Assembly: GCF_001522545.3 (NCBI RefSeq)
Contig: NC_031792.1
Span: forward strand, 2,501,500-2,565,499
From: Parus major
Lineage: Eukaryota; Chordata; Aves; Passeriformes; Paridae
Direction of reading: 5' to 3'
DNA: 64,000 bases
Under the pieces are notes generated by a model, which saw nothing but the letters and a program-made list of their open reading frames with translations, was not told the origin of the DNA and searched no databases. The first letter of the stretch is position 1. Each line of letters starts with the position of its first letter. Below, piece by piece: positions 60,486 to 64,000 of the stretch. The translations under genes were made by a program, and so were the position numbers.

Positions 60486-62082
60486 CAAAGCCCGTTAAAG
60501 GCTGGAATGGGATGATAAAGAAGAGCCAAGTACGTGCTTTTAGGTTTGTTTGCCCACTAAAAATTGGGCTGTCCGTGGAGGGATCGGTGCTGTCACCAGC
60601 TCAGAACTGGCAGTAAATCCTGATTTTATTTGTGACAGACCTGGTAGGAACTGGAAGATGGGAAAAGAGAACACAGAAGGTTAACTGGTGTTGGGGATTT
60701 GGTGCTGACACCCAAACCTGCTCCCCTGGTCTGTTCAGGTATGAAATCACCACCCTGCCACTTCTCCAGGGGAAGGGTTTTCTCAAGGCATTCACCTTGT
60801 GTGCAGATAGTGGAGCACTCACAGGGTAGAAACCAGAAACCTTGGTTGGCTTCCCACGGAGAAGGACTCACCCCCAAAACCCAGAGAGAGTTTATGTGTG
60901 CAGATGATCAGCTGTGGGACCAAATGGCACTCAAAGATGTGGCAAAATACCCCAAATCAGCTTTGGGGAAGGGTCTTGTGTGTGTGCCACCCAACAGGGG
61001 ACCACGTCTTGGTGAGAGAGGAGAAGGTTCTGGCTGGGAGAGGAGGTTTGGGTGCTGAGTGAGGGTGCAGATGTGGTTTGATTTAAACCTCTGCCATGCC
61101 AGGAGGGGCCATATCCAGGTCTTGCCAGCTTCAGCTAAAGGTCTGTGACATCCCCTTGAGAAAACAAAATAGATTTGCAAGCTTCCCTGGCTTGTGTGTC
61201 CTGTCTGAGGGCTGCTTTTGTCGAGAGCTGTTGTGTTGTTCCTGCCAGTGAATGCATAAAAATCTGCCAAGGGCAGCTGTGCAGCGGGCACAGCCCCTGC
61301 TCCACGAGGACTGGGGTGACAGCTCCACACCAAAGTGTCCCACAGCTCTGTGTGCTGGGTTTGACGCTGTGCTGTTGTGGTGTTGGATATGTTCCTGTTG
61401 AATATCCATGTTTTTGGCCAGATGTTCCGGATGTTAGGAGTTATCAGTATGCACAGGGTGCTGGCTGTGCTCTGCTCCCTGGCTGGGATTTGTCACCTTG
61501 TTTTTTGGGAGCTGCTGGCAGCTGTGAGCCGTGGTGGCTTAGGGGAAGTGCTGCTGGGGACAGGCTCTCCCTGTGCCCTCTCCTCCTCAGGTCTGGAACC
61601 CAACGGAGGCGCCACGGCGGCTCTGCCTCCTCCCCTGTCAGTGAGATGCTGTAGGTTCCATTCATGTGCAGGATTTGAGAATGCAGACGAGGTGCTTACA
61701 GCAGCCCAGAGGCTAAAATATGTATTCCTGGCAGCTGTGCCTCCCTCATTTGGATGTGGCACTTTTGTAGGCAGCAGAGAGATGCCTTCCCCAGAGCAAC
61801 GTTAGAGGCGCTTCAGCCACCTCGGGCCTTTGCCTCTGTGATTGCTTTTCTGCAGTTCCTGGAAACTTCAAATATAATTTAAACACAAAGATCTATTCTT
61901 GCTCCCTGTTAATGTTGCATCCATATGTAATTTCAAAGAAGAAGAGCTGTAAGTCCATCTGGATTTTATTCTGGTTTCTCTCCCTGGGGATACACCTCCC
62001 GCTCCCACAATTTGCCTTTGGTTTGCTCGCAGACTTAGTGGTGGAATTCAGGCCAAAACAGGTCATTGGTTTGGATCAGTTC

Positions 62083-62088
62083 AATAAA
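62083..62088 (+). terminator. TBCEL: Probable distal TBCEL polyadenylation signal
   Basis: AATAAA is followed about 30 bp on by a GT-rich element (CTGGTGTCC). The sequence up to here stays AT-rich and without transposons, as expected of UTR. Confidence 0.6.
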
Positions 62089-62105
62089 CTTATGTAAATT
62101 TTTAC

Positions 62106-64000
62106 ACAAAAACCCCTGGTGTCCTGAGCTTTGCACTTTTGTCTTCCCTGAAGCAAAAATGTTCCCTGTTGTCACCCCAAAGATGTGAGTGAAAACTGGC
62201 AGGATTTTTTTGTCCTGCTGATGGTTTTTATTGTCTGTCCTTGAGCTTGGGCACAGCCACAGGTGCCACCTGTCAAAAGGAGGAGTCACAGAGCTGGAAG
62301 ATCTGTTCCTCTTCTGGACTGTGTTTCCCTGTGTCTGGGACTCATCCCCACCTCCAGGTGAGGAATGAACCTGAAGCTTGCTCTCTCTGTCTTCAGGGAC
62401 TGGCCTTGGGGTTAAAACAAATTTCACTCTCAGGGCTTGCACCAAATGGCCCTGGGGGAGGCAAGAGGAGGGAGATGCCCCTCTGGATGGGAAACAGCTT
62501 TTGGGCAAATCCATTGCCAGGGCATCTTCCAGGGGCTGTTCCTTGGGATAGGAACGAGACAAGGCACTGCCTGTGGCTGCTGTGCTGAGGTCAGGCAGCC
62601 ACAGAAGCCCTTGTGGCATCTTTGAATGCTTGTTTTCCCTTGAGGTGAGGCACGGGATGAAGTTTCCTGCTAGAATAATTTAGGAAAAAAAAAAAAGAAA
62701 AAATATTTGGTTGTTCAGCTCTGATGTGTTCAGCACTGCATGATGGGAACATCCCCTGCCAAAAGAAGAGAGGCTGGAAGACAAAGTCTTCCCCAAAGAG
62801 ACAGTGAGACCTAATCAAACTTCATCAGTGTTCACTTGCCCAGGACAAACAGGACCAGAATATTAAACTGACAAAGGAGCAGAAGGAAACTTGTTTTCAC
62901 CAGTTTTCTCTGTGTTACAGAACAGAATGAGGAGAGTAAATTGATTTTCCTGGAGCTGGTTGTGTTTAAAATGTATGGGAAGGAAGGGAAGAGCTGGGAT
63001 ACAGACTAGAAGTAATCTGCCCCTGGAATATCAGTCAGTGCTGATATCCCCCTGCCCTCCTAAAATAGTTCTGTTGGCTTAGAAAAGGGTAAAAATAAAT
63101 TTAAAAATGAAAGAATCCTGCTAGCAAGGCCATGCTTGGAGGATGGAGGGAAAGCAAATTCTGGGATTTGCTGTGGAGGCAGCGAGGTGCCCTGATGTGC
63201 TAAAAGAGACTGCTGAGGTAAGAGAAAGCTTTTTGGGGAAAACTTGCTTAACACACTGCCAGGACCACACAGGGCAAAAAAAATTTGGCTTCTTGTTGGG
63301 CTACTGGCATTCCTGTCTCCTCTTCCTGACAAAGGGTGGAGGACAAGAGGAATTAAGACCTCCTAGCAGGGAAAACAGGAACTAAAAGGCCCCCACCCAA
63401 AATATCAGGGGAAAATCAGCCAAGCTCGGGCTGTTTTCCCACTGCTGGGGTTGGAGCAGTGCCTGTCTGACCTGAGCCTTGCTGCAGGCTGAAAAATCAG
63501 CTCTAACGTGGCTCTGCTGGTGGACCCTTCACCCCTGGGCTGCTGTTTCAGCTCTCCCTCTCATCCAACATGGATATGAACCAGCTGAAATCTTTTTTGG
63601 GGTACAGACTGGACTCAAATGCAGAGCTGTGGTCAGCCCAGGGAAAATCCCTGTGGAAACTGCAGCTGCACCAGTGAAAATGATAATAATGTTCACAGCA
63701 GTCCCCCAGTGAAGCTCCCCACCAGCACCAGTCCTTGCAGAGGGGATGGGACAGCAAGGAAACCTTCTCTGGGCTGGACTGGGTGAGTTTTTCCTTTTCC
63801 ACCTGTAAAAGCAGGACTTGGATGGCAAAGCAACTCCATTGAGACTTCAGGGCAGTGCCTTTGAACAGCACTTTAAGCCTAGCACTGTTTAATGCTAATC
63901 CTGTAACTTTATATAGATGGGCTCTTTTTTTTCCCCCCTTTACACAAAGGAGGAAGGGGCTCAATTCTTCTGAGGGTTGGGTTTTCTGTTCCCTGAGCAG
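62106..64000. other. Intergenic region downstream of TBCEL
   Basis: No exon, CR1 or tandem array is recognised. It has an A-run near 62683-62705. The human neighbour TECTA would be further downstream. Confidence 0.65.

Larger units (their letters stand above)
58243..62105 (+). other. TBCEL: TBCEL 3'UTR (probable full extent)
   Basis: It runs from the stop to just past AATAAA at 62083. Within it are CA-rich (58250-58290) and CT-rich (59361-59384) simple repeats and an AT-rich, non-repetitive block at 59940-60450 that looks like conserved UTR. An earlier AATAAA at 60480-60485 could give a shorter form. Confidence 0.65.

Noticed and set aside
62106..64000. Search for the start of TECTA
   Set aside because: No signal peptide exon or NIDO/zonadhesin-like sequence is visible; only chance frames occur.

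Overview
This window is vertebrate nuclear DNA, most likely from a bird. The evidence is small spliced exons with GT-AG borders, about a dozen CR1 LINE fragments with the typical avian 3' end (CCTTCCAACCC followed by TTCT-rich repeats), no Alu-like SINEs, compact introns and two assembly gaps. A songbird is plausible, but the species cannot be fixed from the sequence.

Two protein genes lie head to tail on the + strand. The first is the 3' part of GRIK4 (kainate receptor subunit GluK4/KA1): ten coding exons from 4563 to 30226 encode the last 571 residues, from the end of the amino-terminal domain through the ligand-binding domain, channel and cytoplasmic tail. A 3'UTR of about 1.3 kb ends at an AATAAA near 31500. 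Positions 1-4562 are intron, and the 5' exons lie upstream of the window. The second is complete TBCEL (tubulin folding cofactor E-like): a CpG-rich promoter and predicted non-coding exon 1 near 41.87-41.99 kb, seven coding exons from 45709 to 58242 giving 424 residues, and a probable 3'UTR of about 3.9 kb ending at an AATAAA at 62083. The order GRIK4-TBCEL matches the human 11q23.3 order; the next human gene, TECTA, is not reached.

Between the genes (about 31.5-41.3 kb) I see no coding gene, one N gap, CR1 fragments and several AT-rich, non-repetitive stretches that could be conserved regulatory DNA. The final 1.9 kb is intergenic. Minisatellites are frequent in introns, including an 83-bp x3 array in TBCEL, a 28-30-bp x10 array in GRIK4, and long purine/pyrimidine tracts upstream of two GRIK4 channel exons.

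The two genes do not form a joint pathway: GRIK4 acts in synaptic glutamate signalling and TBCEL in tubulin turnover. I found no novel multi-gene system. The most useful leads are regulatory: a possible unannotated 51-bp TBCEL 5'UTR exon, a CRE/E-box/ETS promoter cluster with a strong G-quadruplex motif beside an antisense CR1, a CTCF-like site just after the GRIK4 M1 exon, and a GC-rich intronic CRE element.
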